A stretch of 64,000 nt of DNA, from the NCBI GenBank assembly GCA_018240285.1, contig JAFEGA010000005.1, positions 96,443 through 160,442 of the forward strand. The letters are read 5' to 3'. The notes beneath the pieces are model-generated. The model was not told the DNA's origin and searched no databases. It was given only the letters and a program-made list of their open reading frames with translations. Source of the DNA: Pseudomonadota bacterium (GTDB lineage: Bacteria; Pseudomonadota; Gammaproteobacteria; Burkholderiales; Nitrosomonadaceae). The translations under genes were made by a program, and so were the position numbers. This document shows, piece by piece, positions 28,657-36,517 of this stretch (its first letter is position 1; the number at the start of each line of letters is the position of its first letter).

Positions 28657-28736
28657 GGAAGCTCTGAAAAAGGTAGCGAGTAACGGTCAGGCAATGCGAA
28701 ATCAGGTGAAGAGCACAATAGTTTTTCAGAGATTCT
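28657..28736. repeat. MITE-like element, family 1, deleted copy C (80 bp)
   Basis: The left end GGAAGCTCTGAAAAAGG stands after TTAA; the right end TTTTTCAGAGATTCT stands before CTAG (28737-28740). The first half follows copy A (through GCGAAATCAGG); then about 60 bases of the inner part are missing and the right end follows. It lies between the FixJ-like gene end and the groES region. Confidence 0.7.
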
Positions 28737-28767
28737 CTAGAATTTGGAAAAAACGCGAATGAGCATA

Positions 28768-29385
28768 TTATTCGCCCAGTTCGCTTTCACGGGCGATACG
28801 GGCGAGGTCGAGCAGATTGCTGGCACCTGTTTTTTGCATGATTTTGGATTTGTGGATTTCCACAGTGCGGAAACTGATGCCCAGACAAGATCCGATTTCT
28901 TTATTTGAGCGCCCTTGCACGGCCAATAGCATGACTTCCCGTTCACGCCTGGTGAGTTTTGTCAAGCAGGTAGCAATTTCCTGATTCTGTGTGAAATCGC
29001 TGATTCTCTTTTTAGCTTCGGCAAATGCGGCACGCACGCAAATCAGCAGCTTTTCCCGGATCACCGGTTTGGTCAGAAAATCGATTGCGCCGTTCTTGAT
29101 GGCTTTGACGCTCATGGGAATATCGCCATGGCCGGTCAGGAAAATGATCGGTAGTAAAATCTTGCGCCAAGATAACTCATCCTGTAATTGCAGACCATCC
29201 ATTCCGGGCATTTGCACGTCGATAATGACACAGCCGAAGAAATTCGGTTGATAGGCATTCAGAAAGGCTTTTGCATTTTCGAACGACTGCACGCGCATGC
29301 CGGCCTGTTCGATCATCAACGTCAGCGAGTCCCGCACAGCGGCATCGTCATCCACAATAAAAACGGTCGGTTCATACATGATCAT
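28768..29385 (-). CDS. FixJ-like response regulator (NarL/LuxR-type HTH)
   Basis: The 205-aa DNA-binding regulator has a receiver domain (residues 6-120) with the acidic pocket VDDD, the phosphate-accepting Asp56 in VIIDVQMPG, and LTKPV with the conserved Lys. A C-terminal LuxR-type HTH (LTRREREVMLLAVQGRSNKEIG...ISFRTVEIHKSKIMQK) follows. Its start overlaps the stop of the sensor kinase (ATGA), giving a coupled pair. The sbtA cluster lies divergently on the other side of the kinase gene; boxes at 30961-31005 and 33144-33175 are candidate binding sites. Confidence 0.92.
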   Translation of the reverse strand: MIMYEPTVFIVDDDAAVRDSLTLMIEQAGMRVQSFENAKAFLNAYQPNFFGCVIIDVQMPGMDGLQLQDELSWRKILLPIIFLTGHGDIPMSVKAIKNGAIDFLTKPVIREKLLICVRAAFAEAKKRISDFTQNQEIATCLTKLTRREREVMLLAVQGRSNKEIGSCLGISFRTVEIHKSKIMQKTGASNLLDLARIARESELGE

Positions 29386-30878
29386 GTCACAAACGGTAGA
29401 GTAAACAGAAATTTAGCCCCCGGTTTTGCATCAAAATCCACCCATAATTGACCGCCGTTGGCTTCGATCAAGGCGCGGCTGATCACGAGCCCCATGCCGA
29501 TGCCTGAGGGCTTGGTGGTAAAAAAAGGCTCAAATATGCGTTTGATGGCGATTTGGTCAAGCCCCGGCCCGTTATCTTGCACAATCACGGTGGCCATCTC
29601 CTTGTCGTTGATCGTCTGCACTTCAGTGGTGATCGACAAAACCGGCGAATCGACAGCGCGCATTGCTTCGACCGCGTTCCTGAAAAGATTCACCAGGACT
29701 TTCCGCACCTGCGTGCGGTTGCATTGCACAGCGGGAAGATTTTCTTGCAAGCGCAGCACCGGATGAAATCCTCCATAACCATCGTCGTAGACGATGTTTA
29801 GCGCTTCCTGTATGACTTCGGCAAGATTGGAATGTTCGGTCACCAATTCGCCTTTCTGCAGAAAAGCCAATAATTCGTGCAAACTGCGTCCGGCGCGTTG
29901 CGCTTGTTCCACGCAACCTTGCAGCGCTCTGCGTAAATTGCCAGCGCTAAAACTATTCGTGTTCAGCGCGTGCAGCACGACCTCGCTATACGCGGAAATT
30001 GCCGCCAGCGGCTGATTGAGCTCGTGTGCGATTGCCGATGCCGTGCGCGCCGCGACTTGTTGCTTGAGGATGCTTTCCGTTTCATCGCGTTGCAATTGCA
30101 GTTTCTTCTGGATATTCCTTTGCTCGGTGATGTCCCGGGTAACGCCGATCAGCCGGTGCGGATTTCCGCCCTCGAAATAGACCCGTCCGCGCGCCGATAT
30201 CCAGCGTTCGGCACCGTTAACGGGATTGATGACGCGGTATTGCAACTTGAATTCGCCGTTACTGGCAGGATCCATCGCCTTATTGATCGCTGCTTGCCGC
30301 GCTTCCCGGTCATCCGGGTGTATGGCGGCCACGAATTCTTCATAGCTCACCGTTTTGTCAGAGTATTTTCCCCAGAACTTACGCATCTGTTTATCCCAAT
30401 AAACGATATTGTGCTTGAAGTCGTAATCGAAAATACCTAACCCCGCTGCTTGTTTTGCCAAGCGCAGACGCTCTTCGCTGGCGCGCAACGCTTCCTCGGT
30501 ATCCAGACGCCGGTTGGCGACGTTGAATATGATGAGGGTATAAAGCTTTTCCCTGACTTCCATGGGGGTGAGGCTAATATCCAATAACAATTCCTTGCCT
30601 TCGCGGTTCAATGCGACAAGCTCATTGCCGGCACTCATGGGGCGCTTGGCCGGTTTGCTTAAGAATAGTTTTTGATAGTAGCGATATTGCTTGCGGTAGC
30701 GGGGAGAGATCAGCATTTCGATTGCCAGGCCTTTCAGTTCGGCCTCGGTATAACCTAGCAATCGTTGCGCTATGGGGTTAGCCGTCACGATGTGTCCGGT
30801 ATGTTCGGCCAATAGCATCGCATCTGCCGCTGCATCGAACACTGTCGAGAAATTCAAGCCTTTAACTGAAGCAATCAC
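29382..30878 (-). CDS. PAS-domain sensor histidine kinase (FixL/TodS-like)
   Basis: The 498-aa protein has two PAS domains (about residues 8-115 and 140-255) followed by a coiled coil and a histidine-kinase core: H-box IAHELNQPLAAISA near residue 287, N-box NLFRNAVEAM, and G-boxes DNGPGLD and GIGMGLVISRAL. No signal peptide or membrane helix is seen, so it is a cytosolic sensor. I see no His arrangement that proves haem binding, so an oxygen-sensing role as in FixL is unproven. It shares an operon with the FixJ-like regulator. Confidence 0.88.
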   Translation of the reverse strand: MIASVKGLNFSTVFDAAADAMLLAEHTGHIVTANPIAQRLLGYTEAELKGLAIEMLISPRYRKQYRYYQKLFLSKPAKRPMSAGNELVALNREGKELLLDISLTPMEVREKLYTLIIFNVANRRLDTEEALRASEERLRLAKQAAGLGIFDYDFKHNIVYWDKQMRKFWGKYSDKTVSYEEFVAAIHPDDREARQAAINKAMDPASNGEFKLQYRVINPVNGAERWISARGRVYFEGGNPHRLIGVTRDITEQRNIQKKLQLQRDETESILKQQVAARTASAIAHELNQPLAAISAYSEVVLHALNTNSFSAGNLRRALQGCVEQAQRAGRSLHELLAFLQKGELVTEHSNLAEVIQEALNIVYDDGYGGFHPVLRLQENLPAVQCNRTQVRKVLVNLFRNAVEAMRAVDSPVLSITTEVQTINDKEMATVIVQDNGPGLDQIAIKRIFEPFFTTKPSGIGMGLVISRALIEANGGQLWVDFDAKPGAKFLFTLPFVT

Positions 30879-31267
30879 GTTATTTCCCTACTCTTGAATT
30901 CAGATAAGAAACGTAATAAAGCTTACGATAAAAAGCGATTATTTTCTATAAATTATTGGTACATAAGGGTTTATACCTACGTGCTTACCCTTACGTGTTA
31001 GCACGAATATTACCATGCAAAGTTCTTCTGTAGGATTTTGGCAACAGGGAATATAACAAAAACTTTGACATCATTTTATTTTTAACAATTGATTTTCCTG
31101 AGTTTTACTGTTGAGTTTGTTGTGATGAGGATATGCCGGACATTGCCTGCTTGGATTTCCTGCTTCATGAAAAAAGAAAACAGTTTGACTTCGCATGTGG
31201 ACTATATCCGGTAATAAGTTGTTTTCCCTGTATGCCATATATCTTTTTAACAGTCTGGAGAAGTGGA
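30879..31267. other. Divergent control region between the sensor kinase and sbtA cluster
   Basis: This roughly 390-bp AT-rich spacer separates the FixL/FixJ-like operon from the sbtA side. It contains the regulatory box at 30961-31005, described separately. I see no further gene in it. Confidence 0.5.
30961..31005. promoter_or_regulatory. Candidate FixJ-type operator upstream of the sensor kinase and sbtA
   Basis: It contains CATAAGGGTTTA followed by CCTACGTGCTTA and then CTTACGTGTTAG. TAAGGGT (30964-30970) and ACCCTTA (30987-30993) form a perfect 7-bp inverted repeat around the first core. CATAAGGGTTTA plus a TAMGTG core recurs upstream of the porin at 33144-33175. Binding by the adjacent FixJ-like regulator is inference. 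Confidence 0.5.
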
Positions 31268-31453
31268 ATGAATAGAAAAATAACAGCTTATGGATTTACT
31301 CAACTTGTTTGCCCGATATTGCCGGGCAAAATATTGGCTGTCAATCCAGTCCGTAAGCTCGTCAAGCTACGTTCAGCCGCAGTCAAAAACGATCTTGATA
31401 CGGCACTCGGCAGTATCACACCTAAAGTTTCCCGTTTAACTAATTTAGTATAA
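31268..31453 (+). CDS. Possible small protein, 61 aa, just upstream of sbtA
   Basis: The ATG at 31268 follows GGAGAAGTGGA within 10 bases. The product begins MNRKITAYGFTQLVCPIL, has a weakly hydrophobic N-terminal part and a basic middle (VRKLVKLRSAAVK), and ends in NLV. It stops 13 bp before the sbtA ATG, in the same operon position. I do not recognise a family. It could be a real small partner of the transporter or a leader frame; evidence is limited to the ribosome site and position. Confidence 0.35.
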   Translation: MNRKITAYGFTQLVCPILPGKILAVNPVRKLVKLRSAAVKNDLDTALGSITPKVSRLTNLV

Positions 31454-31466
31454 GAGGAGGGTAATC

Positions 31467-32462
31467 ATGTCTCTGTCCAGTCTTCTCGTACCGGCAATAT
31501 TGTTCTTTGCGCTGGGTATGTTTGCGTGTCTTATCAAATCGGATTTGAAGTTTCCTCCCGATATGCACAAAATGATCGTCATTTATTTGTTGATTGGTAT
31601 CGGGTTACATGGCGGTAAAGCGCTTGCCAGTTCCGATATGGCATCCGCTATCCCGGCGGTATGGGCAGCGCTCGCATTCGGTATCGGCTTACCCATCGTC
31701 GCATATATTATTCTGCGATGGCTCGGAAAAATCGACCCGCTCAATGCGGCAGCCATTTCCGCGCATTACGGTTCGGTCAGCGCGGGAACCTATATGACGG
31801 CAGTAGCTTTTCTGGCAGGTATCGGTGTGACGTATGAAGCTTATCCCGTCATCATGCTAGCGATCATGGAGTCACCGGCAATCATGATTGGTCTGGTATT
31901 GGCCGGTTATTCGCGCAAAGTCATGGGCGGCGCCACCAAAGCCGATAAAGGAATGTACAAGCATTTGCTAATCGAAGCTTTCACCAACGGTAGTATTTTG
32001 CTGCTGTTCGGTTCAATGGCGATTGGCTGGGTTGTCTCGGATCCCAGCTACAAGAAAATTGAACCTTTCTTTGAACTCATTTTCATGGGGGCGCTGTGTA
32101 TATTCCTGTGCGATATGGGAATGGAAGCTGGAAAAAGATTATCGGAATTCAAGAGCGTCGGCGTTTTCCTGGTTAGCTTCGGTATTGCGATGCCATTGAT
32201 TGGCGCGGCATGCGGTTTGTTCGTGGGGCACTTCTTGCTGGGTTACTCAGTGGGCGGTATTACATTGGTAACGGTATTGGCGGCCAGTTGCTCCTATATC
32301 GCGGTGCCACCGGCCATGCGTCTCGCGATCCCGGAGGCCAATCCGTCGTTCTACCTGACTTTGTCTCTCGGTTGTACTTTTCCGTTTAACGTGGTGGTCG
32401 GTATTCCTATGTACTATGCGGCAGCTCAATACTTGCATGAGACTTATTATCCGTTGGTATAA
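31467..32462 (+). CDS. sbtA: Sodium-dependent bicarbonate transporter SbtA (DUF897)
   Basis: The 331-aa inner-membrane permease has two repeats of five helices (about residues 5-165 and 170-325), as in cyanobacterial SbtA, which imports HCO3- with Na+ for carbon fixation. Family-like stretches include the GIGLHGGKAL segment, ISAHYGSVSAGTYMTAVAFL and SCSYIAVPPAMRLAIPEANPSFYL (in part SCSYIAVPPAMR). A strong ribosome site (AGAGGAGGG) precedes the ATG. It is followed by a PII-like gene (SbtB), the known regulator of SbtA. In an autotrophic ammonia oxidiser it would supply inorganic carbon; the carbon-fixation genes lie outside this window. Confidence 0.9.
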   Translation: MSLSSLLVPAILFFALGMFACLIKSDLKFPPDMHKMIVIYLLIGIGLHGGKALASSDMASAIPAVWAALAFGIGLPIVAYIILRWLGKIDPLNAAAISAHYGSVSAGTYMTAVAFLAGIGVTYEAYPVIMLAIMESPAIMIGLVLAGYSRKVMGGATKADKGMYKHLLIEAFTNGSILLLFGSMAIGWVVSDPSYKKIEPFFELIFMGALCIFLCDMGMEAGKRLSEFKSVGVFLVSFGIAMPLIGAACGLFVGHFLLGYSVGGITLVTVLAASCSYIAVPPAMRLAIPEANPSFYLTLSLGCTFPFNVVVGIPMYYAAAQYLHETYYPLV

Positions 32463-32505
32463 ATATTCATCGCTCATAATGGAATAAATATTTTTGGAGA
32501 AAATC

Positions 32506-32835
32506 ATGGTATTACCATCAGAAATTCTAATATCGATGAAACGAATCGAAATTGTCATCAATGAAGACTCATTAGGCGAGTTGCGCGAACTGCTTGAAGA
32601 AGCCAATGTACGCGGTTTCACTGTTATCAAAAGGGTGGGCGGGATGGGATCAACCGGTGAGCGCAATCCGGAGGATTACGCATTGGCGGAAAATAATGCC
32701 GTGATCGTGCTCGCCTGCGAAGAAAAGCAGGCAGAGAGGATTATCATGACGATTCACCCTAAATTAAAAGATTTTGGAGGCATGTGCCTGATTTCTGATT
32801 GTAAATGGACAATCGGACCGGCCGTTTCTTACTGA
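32506..32835 (+). CDS. sbtB: PII-like protein SbtB
   Basis: The frame opens with TTG at 32494; the ATG at 32506 has GGAGAAA seven bases upstream and is chosen, giving 109 aa. A PII-type ferredoxin-like fold is visible: MKRIEIVINEDSLGEL, a glycine-rich T-loop-like GGMGSTGER, and a second half ending DFGGMCLISDCKW. SbtB proteins bind adenine nucleotides (cAMP, AMP) and control SbtA. It is 43 bp downstream of sbtA and followed by a strong terminator. Confidence 0.85.
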   Translation: MVLPSEILISMKRIEIVINEDSLGELRELLEEANVRGFTVIKRVGGMGSTGERNPEDYALAENNAVIVLACEEKQAERIIMTIHPKLKDFGGMCLISDCKWTIGPAVSY

Positions 32836-32890
32836 GCAGGATGACGCGGAACTTCGTATGTAAAACTACTCACTCGTAGGCATCACGTTG

Positions 32891-32916
32891 AATCCCGGCT
32901 GTTATCAGCCGGGATT
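32891..32916 (+). terminator. Strong terminator after sbtB
   Basis: AATCCCGGCTG, a TTAT loop and CAGCCGGGATT form an 11-bp perfect GC-rich stem followed by ATTTTAAAA. It is 56 bases after the sbtB stop and isolates the transport operon from the porin gene. Confidence 0.9.
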
Positions 32917-33271
32917 ATTTTAAAACCCAATCGCTGCATTTTATTGGATGTATGCCTCTTTGTTATCCTGCAACTTGTCTGATATTTAAACAATTATTGC
33001 GCTTTTTTGCGGCGAATAAGATAAAGCGCATATTCTCGGATTTACTTCCAGGTGTTTTTCGTTGAAATGCAAAATTGCGGTATTGATCCGGTTTTGTGCT
33101 TTTTTGCGTCTTTTTTTCTATTCTGAGGATTCAATCCCTAAACGCATAAGGGTTTACGCTTAAGTGCTTGCACGGATTTTTTCGCTTGTTATCCCCAAGT
33201 AATATTTGGAAAAAATTGAATCGGTTATGTCAGATTTTTACTTGAGAGTCACTAAAAGAGGGGGTATCAAA
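32917..33271. other. Control region of the porin gene
   Basis: About 350 AT-rich bases without a gene. They contain the box at 33144-33175 that is shared with the sbtA side, and a purine-rich ribosome site (AGAGGGGG) before the ATG at 33272. Confidence 0.5.
33144..33175. promoter_or_regulatory. Second copy of the FixJ-type box, upstream of the porin gene
   Basis: GCATAAGGGTTTA then CGCTTAAGTGCTTGCAC. The first 12 bases after the initial G are identical to the box at 30961, and the CTTAAGTGCTTG core matches CCTACGTGCTTA there. The core CGCTTAAGTG is nearly palindromic. It lies about 100 bp before the porin ATG, where an activator would be expected. Confidence 0.5.
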
Positions 33272-34765
33272 ATGACGTGGAAAAATATTCAAATTACCTG
33301 CTGGGCGGTCTTTTTCATCATTGGGTGTTTTTTATGGAGTCCGCACTTGTTTGCAGCCGATGCGGAAAAACCGGAGACAGACAAGGCAAAAAAGCCGTCT
33401 GTTGTCGTTCAAAATAAAACCGCGCCAGCTAACGGAACCAATGGCGCGCCCTTCAGCGCGCTGGAAACACCGGGACGTACGCGTTTCGACTTTGACAATC
33501 TGACCAAGCTGATGGAAGAGCATAAAACGCCGCTTGCTGCGATGATGCCGGATTGGCTCAATGTCGCGATCGAGCACCGCACCCGTTACGATGTATACGA
33601 CCACGGTTTTACCAAAGCGATTCCGGGATTCAACGATCAGGTTCATCAACGCACCCGCTTCTTGTTTGAAGTCAAGAATATCATCGATCCGCTTAAGTTC
33701 ACGCTGGAATTGACCGACATCCGCGCGCCACTGGCCAATTTCGGGCAAGAGCATAACCCGAATATGGCCGATCATTTTGACTTTACCCAACTGCATCTCG
33801 GTGTGCACGACAAAAACTTTCTCGGCACAGGCTATGCGGCGAAATTCGAGGTCGGCCGCTTCATGATGGATCTGGGAGAAGCTCGCCTGGTAGGGGGACA
33901 CCGTTGGGGTACCTTATCACCGGCATTCGACGGCTTGCACTTCATGATGGGCAATACCGATCAAAAATGGAGTCTGCGCGTGTTTGGTGCCCGGCCGGTG
34001 CAGCGGATTACAACATCGCTGAACTGGAACACCCCCGAAACCTACTTCTCCGGCGCTTACGTGACTAACCGCGATCTGCGTTGGGCACACTTCGACGGTT
34101 ATTTCCTGCAGTTGAACGAAGGCGATCATCTCAGACAACGCAACTTATCGACCACCGGTTTCAGATTGTTCGCCAAGCCTGCGAAAGGCAGTATGGATTA
34201 TGAAATTGAGTCCATGTACCAGTTTGGCGATACGCGGGACAAAAGCCTGTTCGCCCATCGCCATCATGGTGAGGTCGGATACAGTTTCAATACGCCGATG
34301 CCGCTGCGAGCCGTTTACCTGTTCGACTTCGCATCGGGAGACCGCGATCCGGACAAGAATTTTGATATTTTGTACGCAAAACGCCGCGTCGAATACGGCC
34401 CGACCGGTATGTTCGGACCATTCTTCCCATCCAATCTGTTATCGCCCGTCGGTTTCCGCGCCACGCTCGTGCCCACACCCACCGTGCGCTTGATGATGTC
34501 GCATCGCGCGTACTGGCTGGCAGATAAGCACGGCGCGTTTGTCGGCAGTGGTCTGCAAGACCCAACCGGCCGGGCTGGCAGCTTTTTGGGCAATATGCTG
34601 GACCTTAGCTTAGGCTGGGATCCGCAATGGAGTTACCTGAAGCGGGTAAGCTTCGACTTTGGCTATAGCCATTTATTCAAGGGCGATTACTTCGATAAGG
34701 TGCCATTTACCCCTGGCATGAAGGACACCAATTACGGTTACACCATGGTGACTTTCAAATTCTAG
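33272..34765 (+). CDS. Outer-membrane porin of the alginate-export family
   Basis: The chosen ATG at 33272 gives MTWKNIQITCWAVFFIIGCF, a signal peptide with cleavage near LFAADAEKP. The mature protein (about 470 aa) is a beta-barrel: alternating aromatic strands from DWLNVAIEHRTRYDVYD and HQRTRFLFEVKNI to the C-terminal YGYTMVTFKF, which ends in Phe as required for Bam insertion. The order matches the alginate export (AlgE-like) family, whose members often pass unknown anions or polymers. It is alone in its operon, preceded by the box also found before sbtA. Substrate unknown. Confidence 0.82.
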   Translation: MTWKNIQITCWAVFFIIGCFLWSPHLFAADAEKPETDKAKKPSVVVQNKTAPANGTNGAPFSALETPGRTRFDFDNLTKLMEEHKTPLAAMMPDWLNVAIEHRTRYDVYDHGFTKAIPGFNDQVHQRTRFLFEVKNIIDPLKFTLELTDIRAPLANFGQEHNPNMADHFDFTQLHLGVHDKNFLGTGYAAKFEVGRFMMDLGEARLVGGHRWGTLSPAFDGLHFMMGNTDQKWSLRVFGARPVQRITTSLNWNTPETYFSGAYVTNRDLRWAHFDGYFLQLNEGDHLRQRNLSTTGFRLFAKPAKGSMDYEIESMYQFGDTRDKSLFAHRHHGEVGYSFNTPMPLRAVYLFDFASGDRDPDKNFDILYAKRRVEYGPTGMFGPFFPSNLLSPVGFRATLVPTPTVRLMMSHRAYWLADKHGAFVGSGLQDPTGRAGSFLGNMLDLSLGWDPQWSYLKRVSFDFGYSHLFKGDYFDKVPFTPGMKDTNYGYTMVTFKF

Positions 34766-34868
34766 CCGGAGCAGGGCATGCCCGGTCCGCAAGTCTCGGC
34801 TGCATGTCATCCGCTTCATGGCAACCCGATATCCTCTGGTTGCCATGCCGTAACCAATCCACACCCGA

Positions 34869-35873
34869 TCATGCGTTCTGCAAAACGATGCGGTATTTAG
34901 CCTGACCGCTCGCCAATCTTGCCAGCGCCTCATTCACCTGATCCATGCGGAATACTTCCACGACGGGTGCAATATTGTGGCGTTGTGCAAATTGCAGCAT
35001 CGCCGCGATACTTGCGGGGCTACCGGTTGGCGATCCGGAAATTGTGCGCTGCCCGGCAATCAGCGGAAATACCTGAACATCGAGTGGATCCAGTGTCACA
35101 CCTAAAAAATGCAAACGACCCTTGGAACGCAAAGTGGCAATATAGGCATTCCAATCGAGTTTGACGTTCACTGTGGCGAGAATCAGATCGAAACGATTCG
35201 CCGCAGCGGCAAGCGCATCGGGATTACGCGTATCCAGCACATCGTGCGCCCCCATCGCCAGCGCTTCCTGCTGCTTGCTTGCACTGGAGGTAAACGCCGT
35301 CACCCGGCAACCCCAGGCTCTCAAAAACTGTAAGGCGATATGGCCCAGGCCGCCAATGCCGATGACCGCCACGCTGGCGGTAGGCGGAATTGCAAATTGC
35401 AACAAGGGGTTAAAAACCGTGATTCCGCCGCAAAACAATGGTCCCGCACTGCGTGCGTCGAGACCTTCCGGCAAGGCCACTACGCTGGCCGCATCGGCAC
35501 GCACACTGTCCGCAAAGCCACCGTGGCGGTTCACAATGGTCGATTCCGGCTGTACACAGAGGTTATGGTCGCCATCAAGGCAACTGGAACACGTCATGCA
35601 ATAGCGGGAATGCCATCCCAGGCCGACACGCTGACCCAACGCCAGATTGTGCACATGCGCACCTTTGGCGGCAATCGTGCCGATGATCTCGTGCCCGGGC
35701 ACGAAAGGATACTGCGTAATGCCCCAATCATTGTGCAACATGCTTAGATCGCTGTGACAAATTCCGCAAAATTCCACCGCAATCTCGACTTCATGATCTC
35801 CCAGCCCGCCGGGATCGTATTCGAAGGGTTGAAGCTTGCCTCCAGGTTCCAGTGCCGCATACGCTTTAATCAT
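34869..35873 (-). CDS. Zinc-dependent NAD(P) alcohol dehydrogenase (YahK/CAD-like)
   Basis: The frame has an ATG at 35888; AAAGGAG before MIKAYAALEPGGKL supports 35873, giving 334 aa. The protein has the catalytic zinc site GICHSDL and GHEIIG (Cys, His-Glu), the structural zinc cysteines CMTCSSCLDGDHNLC, and the Rossmann nucleotide loop GIGGLGHIALQFLRAWG. It belongs to the medium-chain aldehyde/cinnamyl alcohol reductase group. It points away from the porin gene and towards a short repeat; physiological substrate unknown. Confidence 0.9.
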   Translation of the reverse strand: MIKAYAALEPGGKLQPFEYDPGGLGDHEVEIAVEFCGICHSDLSMLHNDWGITQYPFVPGHEIIGTIAAKGAHVHNLALGQRVGLGWHSRYCMTCSSCLDGDHNLCVQPESTIVNRHGGFADSVRADAASVVALPEGLDARSAGPLFCGGITVFNPLLQFAIPPTASVAVIGIGGLGHIALQFLRAWGCRVTAFTSSASKQQEALAMGAHDVLDTRNPDALAAAANRFDLILATVNVKLDWNAYIATLRSKGRLHFLGVTLDPLDVQVFPLIAGQRTISGSPTGSPASIAAMLQFAQRHNIAPVVEVFRMDQVNEALARLASGQAKYRIVLQNA

Positions 35874-35900
35874 ATAATCTCCTTTCACAACATCGGTTAG

Positions 35901-36043
35901 GGAAACGCTGCTTAATTGACTGCACGAGTGAATCGCTTCGTTGCGCGGTACTCACACCCTCGCTTATCTTGTCGATATGTCTCGGTTGCTACGTTCCGTG
36001 CGCTTATCGCTTCATCGCATTCGCCGAATTAATCAGCGTTTCC
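35901..36043. repeat. MITE-like element, family 2, copy B (143 bp)
   Basis: GGAAACGCTGCTTAATT at the left and GAATTAATCAGCGTTTCC at the right are inverted copies. TTAG flanks both sides (35897-35900 and 36044-36047) as a perfect 4-bp target duplication. Length and sequence match copy A at 25862. It separates the alcohol dehydrogenase from the GDT1-like gene. Confidence 0.85.
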
Positions 36044-36232
36044 TTAGTTTTGATCATTCAAGCACATTGCAGGAATCGATCCGGCCGGTTCGCCCAAACT
36101 CATGGCATTATCTCCATTTTTGCCGGAAGTTGCAGCATTGCATACTCCGATCTCCGATACCCTGACCATTCTGCGCGGGAGATTCCTGAGTATCGGGCAT
36201 AATGAACAGCATTCTACATTCGGGAGTTCATC

Positions 36233-36505
36233 ATGGATTACAAAATTTTACTGACAGTATTTGCCACCGTGTTTATCGCGGAGCTGGGCGATAAAACACA
36301 ATTGGCGACGATGCTGTTTGCCGCCGACAAGGAAGTCAGCAAACTGACGGTATTTATCGGTGCTTCATTGGCATTGATTGCGACTTCGGCGATCGGGGTG
36401 CTGGCGGGTAGTTTTGTTTCCGGTTATATCAGCGAAAAACACTTGCATTACATTGCAGGGGTTGGATTTGTCCTGATTGGTGCGTGGACATTGATCAAAG
36501 CCTAA
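36233..36505 (+). CDS. Half-size GDT1/TMEM165 family membrane protein
   Basis: The 90-aa protein holds one repeat of the family (UPF0016): the signature ELGDKTQLATMLFAA at about residues 17-31 within the first helix, then two further helices. Full-length family members carry two such repeats (about 200 aa), so bacterial half-size proteins must pair up. The family carries Mn2+ or Ca2+ across membranes with protons. Its ATG follows a short spacer behind the family-2 repeat. Confidence 0.86.
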   Translation: MDYKILLTVFATVFIAELGDKTQLATMLFAADKEVSKLTVFIGASLALIATSAIGVLAGSFVSGYISEKHLHYIAGVGFVLIGAWTLIKA

Positions 36506-36517
36506 CCGCACCGGGCG

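Noticed and set aside
29382..30878. Calling the sensor kinase a haem oxygen sensor (FixL)
   Set aside because: PAS domains are visible but I cannot confirm the haem-binding His in its proper context from the sequence alone.
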